A DNA stretch of 64,000 nucleotides from Fasciolopsis buskii (Eukaryota > Platyhelminthes > Trematoda > Plagiorchiida > Fasciolidae). This document shows positions 22,020 through 32,435 of this stretch, piece by piece. A program made the position numbers and the translations under genes. The notes beneath the pieces are model-generated. The model did no database searches. It saw only the letters and a program-made list of their open reading frames with translations, and was not told where the DNA came from. Where the stretch lies: the NCBI GenBank assembly GCA_008360955.1, contig LUCM01008148.1:186001-250000 (forward strand), given 5' to 3'. Numbering within the stretch: position 1 is the stretch's first letter; every line of letters starts with the position of its first letter.

Positions 22020-23410
22020 TTGCTGAGATCCGAAGTTCGGCTGCGTTTTAAAACCTACCTTCAGAAGAGGGCAAGTAGATGCCCAAGACAGACGCTTACC
22101 GTCGTGACCTTGAAGTTGATAGAAATATTAAGAGCAGAATGCGCCATTCGCGCCTTACAAATGCAAGTATACGGTAAGGGATTAAAAATACTCCAAAAAA
22201 GAGCGACAAGCAGGGTCTTGGTAGTCGGTCTATGCCACCGAAAATAGCAAAGCTTAACCCTGTTCTACTCAATGGGTTCATTTGCGTTAGTGACCAACTG
22301 AACTATTCCAATCAATATGAAACCGTGAAGCATCTGATTATACTTCCGCCTCTTACTCATTCACGATGGTGTAATACTTTGGAAGGGTATGTAGAGACAT
22401 CTCATGTGATGAAGACAGAAGGTTTCAGATAGTACAAGGAGGAGCTGTAGTCAAGCGCGTGATTAGAAAGTACTGGAAATGTCGGAGGAACCTGGCGACC
22501 GTGGGTAAGCAAAGGTTGGCCCCACTGCGGGCGTCAGAACCCACCGAGGTGGATCTCATTTGCACTTGGATGGAACAGACCACGTTGATCCACTCCTAGT
22601 GAAGCATGGTCGTAAGACCAAAAAGCGATACTGATGTCTCTTCACTAGCCTTCATTTGCATGCAGTACATTTAGAAGTCTCTCATCCTTTATCATGGCAC
22701 TGTTGAAAGTCATTTCGAGAAGAGGAGCGCCATCCGAAATCTTCAGTGACAACGGAACGAACTTCGTTTGAGTTCAACGCGAATTGAGAAACCTAGCGGA
22801 GAAATTGGTCTACCAGCAGGATTTCCGATAGGCTCATACAGAAAGGGGCGCATTGGAACTCTAACCTATTTAACTCAGTCACCGAGGAGAAATATGGGAG
22901 ATCATGGCGCCTTCGGTAAGACGTATAATGTTTTCAATCTGTGGCGAACAGTCAATGACCGACGAATTGCTGGTCACCCTTCTCATGGAATGCGAACGGA
23001 AATTAAATGGACAACCATTAGCACCTGTTACCTCCGATTGTCCTTATTTACCAGTGGTCACCCAAAACGACTTACTCAGCATGAGGAACAATTCTAGCGA
23101 AATGCCGGCAACTATATTATGGGAGAGACTGGTTAGACAATTGGGAGAAGTTGACCATTTAGCGTCCGTGTTTTGGAGGTGGTGGATCAGAAAGTATCTT
23201 CCACTTTTGCGGAATCAACAAAAGTGAATAAATTGGAACCTCAACTTTAGGTCAGGTGATGCAGTACTTCTTGTCTCGGGAGTTTTACCGCAAGCTAGAT
23301 GGCCGATCACAGTTTCCGAATGCGCCGAACAATCAGAAGACTACTTAGTGAGAACGACGACCGTACCTAACTTCGAAGAATTCGCGCGGCGAGATGTCAG
23401 AATGTTTTGA
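22020..23410 (+). pseudogene. BEL/Pao integrase region
   Basis: A helix-rich segment (22020-22247) leads into an integrase zinc-binding-like part with KHLIILPPLTHSRW (22330 on). The core block RRGAPSEIFSDNGTNF at about 22720-22770 contains the second acidic residue of the DDE site. MTDELLVTLLMECERKLNGQ (22958 on) contains a Glu where the third is expected. A C-terminal RWPITVSECAEQSEDYLVRT stretch (23300 on) closes the element. Stops fall in each block. Confidence 0.75.
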
Positions 23411-23699
23411 CTCATAGAAGCAGCACAGGATAATTTTGGCATTAGTCCAACAGTCAACTCATCTCAGGTTCGAGGCAAGCCTTCGGGTTTGCTGAACTGG
23501 GAAGGACCACTGAGTGAGGAAAGGGGACTTTTTCCGAAATATTTCAAGGGTATATTGCTAGAAACACAAGACCAATAAACATCGGTAATTCGTGGGTCTG
23601 CCACTGCTTTTTAAAAAGTTTCCGGCAATTTTTATATGGTCTTCATCAACTCGAGTGTAAAATTATTTTCATCTCATGCGCTAAAATGTCTTTTTGTAG

Positions 23700-24935
23700 C
23701 TCACAGAAAGTCACTTCAAAGCACCAAATGTGTCTACCCCTACATGAAAATTTAGGCTGTGTTGTGTACGAAAAGTACTGTATACCCAAGTTGGTTTCAC
23801 TCGATTTTACGTCAAGAACGAGGAAAATTGTTCTACGCAAGACGATAAATTTGCTTAATTCTGGAGGAATGTAACGCAGAATTTCCCGTGTTATCGAATT
23901 TCTTTAGATTAAATTGAATGCCTCACTCATCGAGAAGACAAGTTTTCCCCTGCTATTTTCGTCTATTAAAATAACTCTTACTTTAGTCCACCAAGAATGA
24001 ACATGTAGGACGAGTAAAAAGAGGAAACAACGTTTTCGAAAGATTTTTTATCATAAATTACCACTTTGCAAGCGCTTTGAGGCTAAATAAATCCATCCAT
24101 CAGGAAAATCAACGTTTTCTAATTACCGTGGGCCATTTTTTCACTTGTTGCACAAGGCAACTGAGCTACTGATTTACAGTTCATATAAACTGACATCCAA
24201 ACAACGTAAACGCTGTTCCACAATTCGTAAGAGGTGCGTGAAATGTTTATAATAATCTAAGTCAGAAAGGTTGATTAGAACCGGTCCGTTTGAGGCGTAC
24301 GTGGCGTCAGTGACACCAGTCAAAGGTTGAGTCTAAACAGTACCGCTGAAGTCATTGCAACCAAACAACTTGAAAAATATGGTTAGTGAGTGCAAATATG
24401 AGAGATCTGTCGATACGCGAACACCCTTCCTTGTAGTACGGTGAGAAGATGACCTGAGAAGAATGCTAACAATTCTGAGGTTAAACGTAAGGTGTCGGGT
24501 CAAAGTAGCCAAAAGATGGAAAAGAAAATAAATCTGAATATATATATATATATATATAGGTGACTGCGACATACATTTCACATGCCCACAGAACGACTGT
24601 TTCGCTCTCTGTTGCACTCTATACCAGACTGTTATTAGAAGATGGTTTGAAAGAATCACTCGATGATTTGATAAAAAGTAAGGAAACCTCAGCTAGTGTG
24701 CTGGCTCGTCTAGGTGCGGTTAGACCACCCGTGTGAATCAGCATGGCTACAGCTGGAGGCAATAGTTGATATGGCTCAGTGGCGCTGTCACCGTCGTTTT
24801 TGAGTGTGAATTCTTTCCCCTTGTGTGTAGTTGTTCAACTTGTTACTCTGTAATTAAGCGTTCACCGTTTCTCTTTTTCTCTTTCGCTTTCTAGCCAACG
24901 TGCTGTGGGGCTCCAACTTAAGACGGAAAACATGA
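23700..24935 (+). CDS. Three-exon 3' end of an unknown gene
   Basis: Three pieces join in phase. Exon 1, 23700-23870, follows GTCTTTTTGTAG and encodes 56 codons (EKYCIPKLVSLDFTSRTRK is inside). Exon 2, 24592-24677, lies between CATGCCCACAG and AAAA|GTAAGG and encodes VALYTRLLLEDGLKESLDDL. Exon 3, 24895-24935, follows a very strong acceptor (TTTCTCTTTTTCTCTTTCGCTTTCTAG) and ends NLRRKT, then TGA at 24933. The exon 2-3 join is well supported in phase and signals. The exon 1-2 join uses a weak donor (AAT|GTAACG) and is less sure. The 720-bp first intron holds a (TA)n microsatellite. No family is recognised. Confidence 0.5.
24538..24558. repeat. (TA)n microsatellite
   Basis: Alternating T and A, seen directly, within the proposed intron between exons at 23700-23870 and 24592-24677. 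Confidence 0.8.
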
Positions 24936-27085
24936 GTGAAACATTTACATTTGGACATGCATACGCGTATACATATAACCATTGCTCGGGTAATGGAGAT
25001 AGGCTTACGGTATCGCTAAAACTCAGAATCCGGTTTTGCTCAAGTACGCTTATTTATAAATCGACTCCTTCATACACTAATGGTTAGCTTCAATATTTAC
25101 CACTCATTTCAAGGTCACTTCAGCCAAGTAACACTTCCCGATATACGACCAGTGTTCAATGCCATTGAAGATTTCTACACAACCCTGCCAGTTAGTTGAC
25201 AACTCCACAGTGAAACAGAAACAAAAGTATCAGGTAAGGTGAGATGCATTCGTTAGGTAGGTGAGCAATTTCAAAACTATATTCATTCACGGCATTTGAC
25301 TGAACAAAGGAGGACAATAGTTTTTTAGGTCTAATGAATTACTGTATACCCTCCCTACACTCAAAGACCAAACACACTGGACCTTTGTGTCGATTACCTA
25401 GATACATAAGTAAATAAATGTAAATATATATGTACATATGTATGCATATATGTGTATTTGTAGTGGTGGGGTAGAATGGATCTATTTGCATGTGAAATGA
25501 ACCATGCAAAGTGTTAGTTGGATGGTGTGTCGTGCAATGTGACAGCTAACGGTGGACAGTTTCAGAGTGGATTCAGCTTATGGCAAGTGATGCGAAGCGA
25601 AATGTCGTTGGGCAAACGGTTCGCATCCCAAAATTAGGTGTTTCGTAGACCCTGTATATCTATGTCAGGGTTTTGTTGTTTCGATATTATGTTTCCTACT
25701 AGAACGACCAAATGATGACCACTAAGAGTTTTTATTCAATGGTGCTAATCAAATACTGCCTTCGGGAAAGAAGTGGAACTCGAGGTTCAAGAGCGATGTA
25801 TATTATGAGAATCAGACCAGGTTGGATTAGAACGGCAGGGCCGTGCTCATGAACATGCTTAGCAGGAGATAGATATGAGATAGCTAATACCATTAGATAG
25901 TTGAGGGAGCTAGCTGATATGATTAATTGTTGAGAATACCGGCCCAAGTGCAGCTGAACTTCGTCGATATTCTTCGGAGTTTCAATTGTGCTAGCAGTTT
26001 CTTTTTGTTTTTCAGCATAATTTTGATCCGAAGGGGATGTGATAAGGTAGTTGCCAAATTAAGAGCACAACTATACAGCTGTTTATTGAACTGATTGTAC
26101 AGTAGTAAAGATAAAATAAATAGTGTGGAAACCAAAGCCCGAGAGGTTCCATTGCGATTTCTTCTAGCATTTTGTAATGAATTTAAGTGAATACTCGTTG
26201 CTATCTAAATATTACTATACTTTTCAATTTTATTCACTTCATCTATTAATTTGGTTCTTTAACTGACATTCTTGTGGATCGAATCAGAAACCAGCTTAGG
26301 TAGAGTTATATACTTACCACCGCATTATTTATACATTCGCAATGAAACAACGAGACAAAAATACAATCTACCTTTCTATTTCAAACGCACTCCGGCAACG
26401 TGTCCAATCACAGTAGGATTGAGAAATAGATTTTGATCACATTACCGGTATTCTCAGTAGATTCGATCGATTGGGATAGTAATACCAGTTGAAATGCCGT
26501 TTTCTTTACGAACTCGTACAAATAGGCTTAGGAAAAAAATACTAATTGAAAACCGGTCTTTTGGTTTATTGACGGAGACAAAATTAAATTTTTGAATGTT
26601 GCACCACTGTTTGATTAATGTCACTTATCCCAAACATGGGAACATTTTGGATCTGAGGAGTCAGAAAAAGATGTGAAACACCCTTGGCTAAAGTGTGAAA
26701 AAAGCAAATGATCAACTTCGAACGTTTGATCACAAACCAACTTCTTAATTGGACCAATCGTCTTCGAACGTCACAGTCAGGCAATATGAAAGTCGGCGAT
26801 TTTATTTTTCTACCTATGATTAATAAATGCGGTTTTGCTTACTCTGATCGAGTGCCCACACTATTTGTCAAATCCACATGGTCAGCCTCACAATGTGGAT
26901 CGATTATGTTAGCCTACTAATTAAAAGCGCATCACGTGCCCGACTAAAATCAATCATTCACCTCCGAAGTAACCTGTCACAGGATGAGTTAGATGTCTCG
27001 GACTAACAAGTTTGTTACAATAGAGTTTCAACCATCACAAACCTTTTACAAAGTTGTCTGAATTAAACTGAATTCATGTGGCACA
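24936..27085. other. Mostly non-coding; one small exon candidate
   Basis: From 25092 a 36-codon frame follows ...ACTAATGGTTAG and ends PDIRPVFNAIEDFYTTLPVS, then TGA at about 25198. It reads as protein-like but has no matching upstream exon in phase. A TATA/CATA-rich low-complexity patch lies at 25405-25460. The rest shows nothing I can support. Confidence 0.3.
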
Positions 27086-28816
27086 ATGGGACAACGTTTT
27101 TCGAAACAAGAGCATAGAGGAAAAACGAAACCTTGTTGTACCTCGAGTCGTAAAGAGATTGTCGAGATTGTTTATGATGACACGGATCAGGCAGAAATCC
27201 TTGAGGACGTATCTGGTGATAAACTGCTCATGTTTCTGAATGAGGCTGAAATCAGCGCCTGGCAATCGCCCATGGAGCAAAGCGATTATGTGCCTTCAAC
27301 GGTACCAACTCAGGATACAGGGTCAACGGCTAAACAGAAAGTAACGAGGACAATTTTACATGACGACACCAAGTGTCGCTGTACGTACTCTACTTCAGCA
27401 CAATCAAGTGAAATTGAATGGAAAGCTAGTGAGCATAATTTTAAAGGAAACTCCGGGACGAATTCAATTCACCTTTCCCGTCAGTCGTCGGATAATCAAG
27501 AGAGCTCGGATAACTTGGATGCCTCTGAAAATACCTGTGCACTTTCACCAAATATTGAACAGTTCAGCTGCGAATTATCGAATCCAACAAACCTGATGAT
27601 CAATGAACAATGCGAGATGGTAGAATCGATACATTCATCTACCAGTTCGATTTTTCAATTGAGGTGTAAAAATCAATCAACAGAAAAAGCACAGCAACCT
27701 ACCGACATCGGACTGCCTTCTTCAGTCGTACAGCTGACAAAATTTGACCAGGAAATGTCAAGGACAAATTCGGGATCACAGGATAAAAGACGCCGTTTGT
27801 CGTATAACACAATGAATAATCCCAAGACGGTCACATCTCCACTCTGTGTTTCTGTAGATACAACACTGCCAGATTCGACAAGTAGTCAGGGTCAAATCGA
27901 AGATATACCAAGTGCTCATAATCTGCCAATCTCCGTTATCCAGCCGAATGGGGGAGCAGAAAAATATCTTGACCCTGGGAAGCACCGATTGGTGATCAAA
28001 GGGGATTGTAATGCTATCCGTGGTCCAGAAGCATTCTCATCAAACGAGAAGGATTTTGTATCCCGTGCGGCTACAGACACCCGATCCGGAAGTCTTCCAA
28101 CCATCACACAATCTTCGCAACCTGATCTTGGAAATAATTTCAGTGGTATCTGTCGACCGTGTACTCTGTCAGGAGATGAACAACAAGGGACCCATTCCAA
28201 CGCTAACCTAACCGACTTAAGTGCATACAAACCATATAGAAATTGGCACAACGATCCACGTTTCGCAGACAGCTTTGAATATGAGCTTGCTTCCACCCTC
28301 AGTGGTCCAACTACCACCATGACTGTAACCGCTTTTAGCCCAGAGAAGTGTAAAAAAAGATTTAAAGCTCTTACTTTGATCACCGTGAAACCGGAGGAGA
28401 AACTAGGTCCCACAACACCGATAAGTTTTGAGTCCACGATAAAATCTGTCGGAGATATCAGAGAGAGCGGAATCACCCTGGATAGTTCCATTTACCCCGA
28501 CTCAGATGAACTAAAACTTGTTCCGGAATGCATAGAATTGATGAAACATTCGTGCCTTGCCAAATCAAAAAGGCGGTAAGTTTGCCTTCACTCACAAAAC
28601 TTGCGTAAGCAGGGTACCTGATTTCGAGCTGCCAAACGGTTTTCCCATGAAATTAATCATGTTCTTCTACTATAAAATGATGCCTGTGCCAAAATATTAG
28701 CTTACGGAAAAACGAAAGAAAGAATTTGTGGAATCAGAATGCCTCTTTGACCACTTAGAGAAAAATCCCTAGTGAAAAATCGGCTATTTCTAATTCTTCT
28801 TAGGCCATTCGGGTGA
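27086..28816 (+). CDS. Serine/threonine-rich protein with N-myristoylation signal
   Basis: The first exon, 27086-28575, starts at an ATG in good context (A at -3, G at +4) and stays open for 496 codons, by far the longest frame in the window. The N-terminus MGQRFSK fits the myristoylation pattern (Gly2, Ser6, basic residue at 7), and PCC at 16-18 could add palmitate, so membrane anchoring is likely. The rest is hydrophilic, rich in Ser, Thr, Asn and Gln and probably disordered, with an acidic/hydrophobic helix-like part near 33-60 and a more ordered-looking part near 385-450 (around HNDPRFADSFEYELASTLSG). The apparent stop TAA lies inside a perfect donor, GCG|GTAAGT. A strong acceptor (TTCTAATTCTTCTTAG, 28803) in phase would add only RPFG before TGA at 28814-28816, giving about 501 residues; longer splicing is possible. 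I do not recognise the family. Confidence 0.75.
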
Positions 28817-29017
28817 ACGACTATGCCCAGCCGGTAAACATGGGCTTGCAATAAGCCTATTTTGAAAGTCATGAGGACTTTTGTAAATAATACCCGTGGT
28901 CATTTAGCGTACGACTCAACAAGGTAACAAAGTTACGTGTCAGTGCACCCTCAAGTTTATTACCGATAATAGCATAAGTTAAAATGTTCTAATAACTGTT
29001 CTGTTACAAGTTACATC

Positions 29018-29023
29018 AATAAA
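29018..29023 (+). promoter_or_regulatory. Possible polyadenylation signal
   Basis: AATAAA about 200 bp downstream of the proposed last exon of the myristoylated protein gene. The hexamer is common by chance in AT-rich DNA. Confidence 0.25.
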
Positions 29024-30514
29024 ACAGACTAGCACAGAATGCAACAGACTGCTGTGCAATGTCTTCCAGACTAAGGAAACTTAAGCTTGCTTAAGTTGTA
29101 TTAATTTCTTCATGGCTGAACTTGAGAACGTTAATTTTCCTTCCTTATGTATTATGCCTCCTGGGCCGGCCATCAGAATTTACAGAATCACAGACGAACA
29201 AACTGCACACGTTAGCAGATGTGCTTCGTTCTTCCGGTCTACCCTATGAATAGTTTCGTGCAAAGAGGTAAACTATATAGTTGACTTCTAGAAACATCTT
29301 CCGTATGCCGCAGCATTACATGTTTATTTAAGGTCTCATGAACGAGCATACATATGTTGGTATCCATTGGCTCGCACCAGTATGAAGAATCATTTGGATT
29401 CCATCAGGCCCGAAAAAAGACGGATGCCTCTGGTTATTCCGACAAGTTATCATGGTTAAAGAAATCAGCCAGCAGTGGCATAGTGCAGACATGTGTAGGG
29501 CGATGCCTCATCTAGTTCTCCCTCTATTTGAGAGGGTTAAAATCAAGACCATCCGGCTGATCGATAATGTTTTCTCAACATTCAGTCTATAGTCGTAAGT
29601 TCGTCATCGAATGGTTGCTTTGCTGTTCCTTTTCTAGCGCTGCTACTTTTGCCTTTATTCACTGGAGCTTCCCTCATTAGTATTTGTTTCGCTTGCTGAG
29701 TTCTAAGACGACCTGTCCTTTCAAAGTCTTCATCCAAACTTGCTGCAACTCACTCTTCCAGACTTCTTTTTCCACGAAACTGTCAAGCTGCGGAAAATGC
29801 TAAATTTATCCGCTTGAAATCAGTTTTTAAATCCAGTCAGTAAACTGGCCCTTACGCGACTGTTACCTTCAGTTTTGCCACTTTCAGTAGAAATCAATAC
29901 AAATGTAATCAGAAATGAATCAGCTATATCGTCGGCATGTTGTGCGGTGTGGTTAGCGGAGGTCATTCAAGGGTAAAAGAAAGAATATTAAATCGTTCAT
30001 TCTTGAAACTAGTTTGGTAAGGTTAATAAGATCTAAATCACTTCTGGCGAAACAGAATTCAACTGAAAAACTCCCAGTCAGTGGCAAAGCTGTTTTTTAA
30101 ACATTTGTCCAGTCAATGTATGCGAAAACAACGAGGCAAATTAAGTGGCGGGAGTGCAAACAAAATAGGCGTGACGATAACCACATTGATATTAAGCCGA
30201 TTGACATGATAAAATTGAAGTTCATAAGTCGAGAACCGGTTGAGCAGAAGCGACATGGTACAAATATTGACCCAAGTATAGCAATCCATTGGGATATTTA
30301 CGACACAAAATAAAAGGCATCAAGTTGCATATACTCTATCTACCAGCATTTATTCGGCGCGGTTCGCAAATATTGAAAAAAACTTAACTGAAATTCATAA
30401 CATCAGATTGGAAGCAATTGACAGACAATTAAGAACATGAACTTAAATTTTTCTTGTGCGATAACGAAAGCGTCGAAAGTTGTGCTAGTTCATTAATCGT
30501 TTCTAAATTCATCC
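29024..30514. other. No supported gene
   Basis: A 65-codon frame at 30116-30313 is rich in Lys and Ile and lies just before the LINE RT fragment; it might be decayed LINE linker. The rest shows nothing I can support. Confidence 0.3.
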
Positions 30515-31130
30515 GTCGAAAAGCGCCGGAATCCGATGGGCTTTCCCCAGCTCTCTTTAGGGTTGGCGAAATGGAACTGGTGAAATAAATTCAGGGTTTG
30601 TTCTCGAAGATCTGGGACTCCGAGGAACTCCCCTTCTTCTGGGGGGAGTCATTCGATGTTTCCATCTTCAAGAAGAGCTTGCGCAGAAAGTGAGCTTATC
30701 GTAAGGGCACTGGCCTAATCCCCAGTAGCGCCAAAGCTTCTCGCGTCCGTATTTCTTTGCAAGTTGTACAATACGAGTGAGGGATGAACCGGTGAGAAAC
30801 AGGCCGGGTTTCGCGCTAGTCATAGTTGCGTTGATCAATTTTTTAACCCTCCGAAAGGTGTTAGAGCACCGTTTCACATTTCCGAAGGCCGACGGTCATC
30901 TTGTTCTTGGACATTCCCCCGGCATTTGACTTTATTGATAGATCTGCACCATGAAACTGCTTGATGAGAAATGGTGTATCTGACAAAGCTGGGAAAAGCC
31001 CATGGGAAGTCGGCGCGTTATGAAGTTTTAAGGCTGGGGTTTTCCTGAGGATCTCAGAGTGATCTGGCGGACCTAATACAATGCGCCACCGGACGTTTGG
31101 ACAAATAGCTTTGGGAGGCGCTGAAAGTGA
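30515..31130 (+). mobile_element. LINE reverse transcriptase fragment
   Basis: Plus-strand blocks in order: KAPESDGLSPALFRVGE (the KAxGPDGLxPxLF block), IWDSEELPFFWGESFDVSIF followed by KK (the W-x-iPxFKK block), and FALVIVALINFLTLRKVLEH (the GFRxGrxxxDqIxtLRxvLE block). Stops and frame changes break it. It runs opposite to the LINE endonuclease fragment at 31468-32435, so the two are not one element in normal order. The clade is probably RTE/CR1-like; I cannot settle it by eye. Confidence 0.65.
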
Positions 31131-31467
31131 TTACCAGCTAATTTGTACTTGAACGTTCTTCGCACAGCATATAAGAAGTCGCTGCCATCTGTCGATAGAC
31201 GGCAGGCAGTCTTGAAGACAGCCCCGCTAGCTTATGGCGATGCGGTCGATTTGGGTCCAACGCTGACTGGAAAAGAGAGGGCGCCAAATGGCGTACCGGA
31301 GAATGGAATATCCAGGACTCGTACTAGGGCGAAACAATTTATGGTCTGAGCATATAGCCACTAGTAGCCCTCTTTTCACAGTACGTCAGGAATCGAGACT
31401 TAATCTAGTAATCGCGTCCACTGTCAAAATGCAGACGTCGCTCGCAACGCCGTACATAAGAGGGCGC

Positions 31468-32435
31468 AATCTGTTGACGAATATGCTGAGAGAACAAACA
31501 AGTTGCGTCTATCAGAGCAACGGTCATTTGTTTTACACGAACATCTACGCATCACTGCGCATAGCTGGCTGCTCACTAGGATCCAATCAAGTAGTTCGGC
31601 CTCATCCCTCGCAATGAGAGCCACACCAACGACAGCAACACCGGAAGCCGCAGCCTCGGGGTCCCCAGAGAGACACAGATGAAACTTCATGGAAGGATTA
31701 GATGGGGATGTCAGTTGGACAACAGAGTTGGAGTCTCGAATGCGAGTCTCTGGAATTTAACACACATCGATGGCTATGATGTCTAGTGCAAGGGCTAAAC
31801 ACCTCTGTTGACCCATACGCATTAGTGTTCGCACATTGAATGTAGCGATTCTGAAAGTGGATCGAAGGCGAATAAGTGAATCAGCCGGCTGAAGCGGGTT
31901 CTGTGAGATTCACGTGTTATCTGAGAGAAAACTCGAGGGACCAGCAAATGGACTTATTTCAGTGGCACTACTACTAGAAAGACCGACTGCCATTCCCGAG
32001 GAATATCAGTCATATTCATAGTTGTATTCGTTGGGGTCTGTCTCACTACTCGGTCGCCCAGTCCAGATTAGGTCTATTTATTCGAGGGTGCACCTGTAGC
32101 CTTTAGGCATCCAGGCGCCTTCTGCGAGGCAACAGAATCATTTCAGACGAGCCGGTGGCCAGTTGATCATTTCATGCGACTCTTCCGAAAAGCCTTGCCG
32201 GAGCAGTAGAATGGGACAGAGGGAATTGATCCTATTCTTTTTTCGGGTCACATTCGCCACGACGCAGTTCCATCAGCGGGCAGTATGTTTTAGGAGGATC
32301 GGTTGCCATTTGAAAAGCCACTTCGTTTCCGACAGTGCTGCCGGTTGTTCGCGACTGCTTATTCGGTGGTGTTTCAGCTTACCTTATTAACGACTAATCT
32401 TCTGGATGGTGGTCGTTCCTTATTACCCGACCCAA
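31468..32435 (-). mobile_element. LINE 5' region with endonuclease N-terminus, copy 1
   Basis: This 968-bp segment is repeated at 54809-55776 in the same orientation with about five differences by eye. On the minus strand it begins with a GC-richer 5' UTR-like part and then reads the start of an apurinic-type LINE endonuclease: FRIATFNVRTLMRMGQQ, the PETRIRDSNSVVQLTSP block with the family's catalytic Glu, then FHLCLSGDPEAAASGVAVVG, and VLSAYSSTD. An in-frame TAA (plus 31757-31759) interrupts the endonuclease, and the same stop is present in the second copy. Confidence 0.75.

Larger units (their letters stand above)
18258..23410 (+). mobile_element. BEL/Pao LTR retrotransposon, decayed full-order copy
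   Basis: One copy reads gag, protease, reverse transcriptase, RNase H, integrase in BEL/Pao order, scattered over three frames with many stops. Gag-like (DUF1759 type) sequence runs from about 18260 to 19200 (for example LLYPLHNCKGQARAAMEKCV at 18839 on). The protease shows the DTGS active site near 19796. RT shows an LRVVFACAAKFQGHSVNDN block near 20610-20665 and the catalytic FYVDD at 20973-20987. An NPADL block and a GPQFL word follow RNase H-like sequence (21450-21880). Integrase shows an RRGAPSEIFSDNGTNF block near 22720-22770 and an LNGQPLAPVTSDCPYL block near 23000-23050. The terminal repeats were not found. The copy cannot encode an active polyprotein as it stands. Confidence 0.85.

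Noticed and set aside
24333..24659. 108-codon minus frame
   Set aside because: It runs through the TA microsatellite (Ile/Tyr run) and opposite a well-supported exon.
27916..28491. 191-codon minus frame
   Set aside because: It is antisense to the long plus-strand exon, which has a good start and a perfect donor; the minus frame is a shadow.
32163..32390. 75-codon plus frame found identically at 55504-55731
   Set aside because: It lies in the 5' UTR-like part of the duplicated minus-strand LINE segment; its conservation is due to the duplication.
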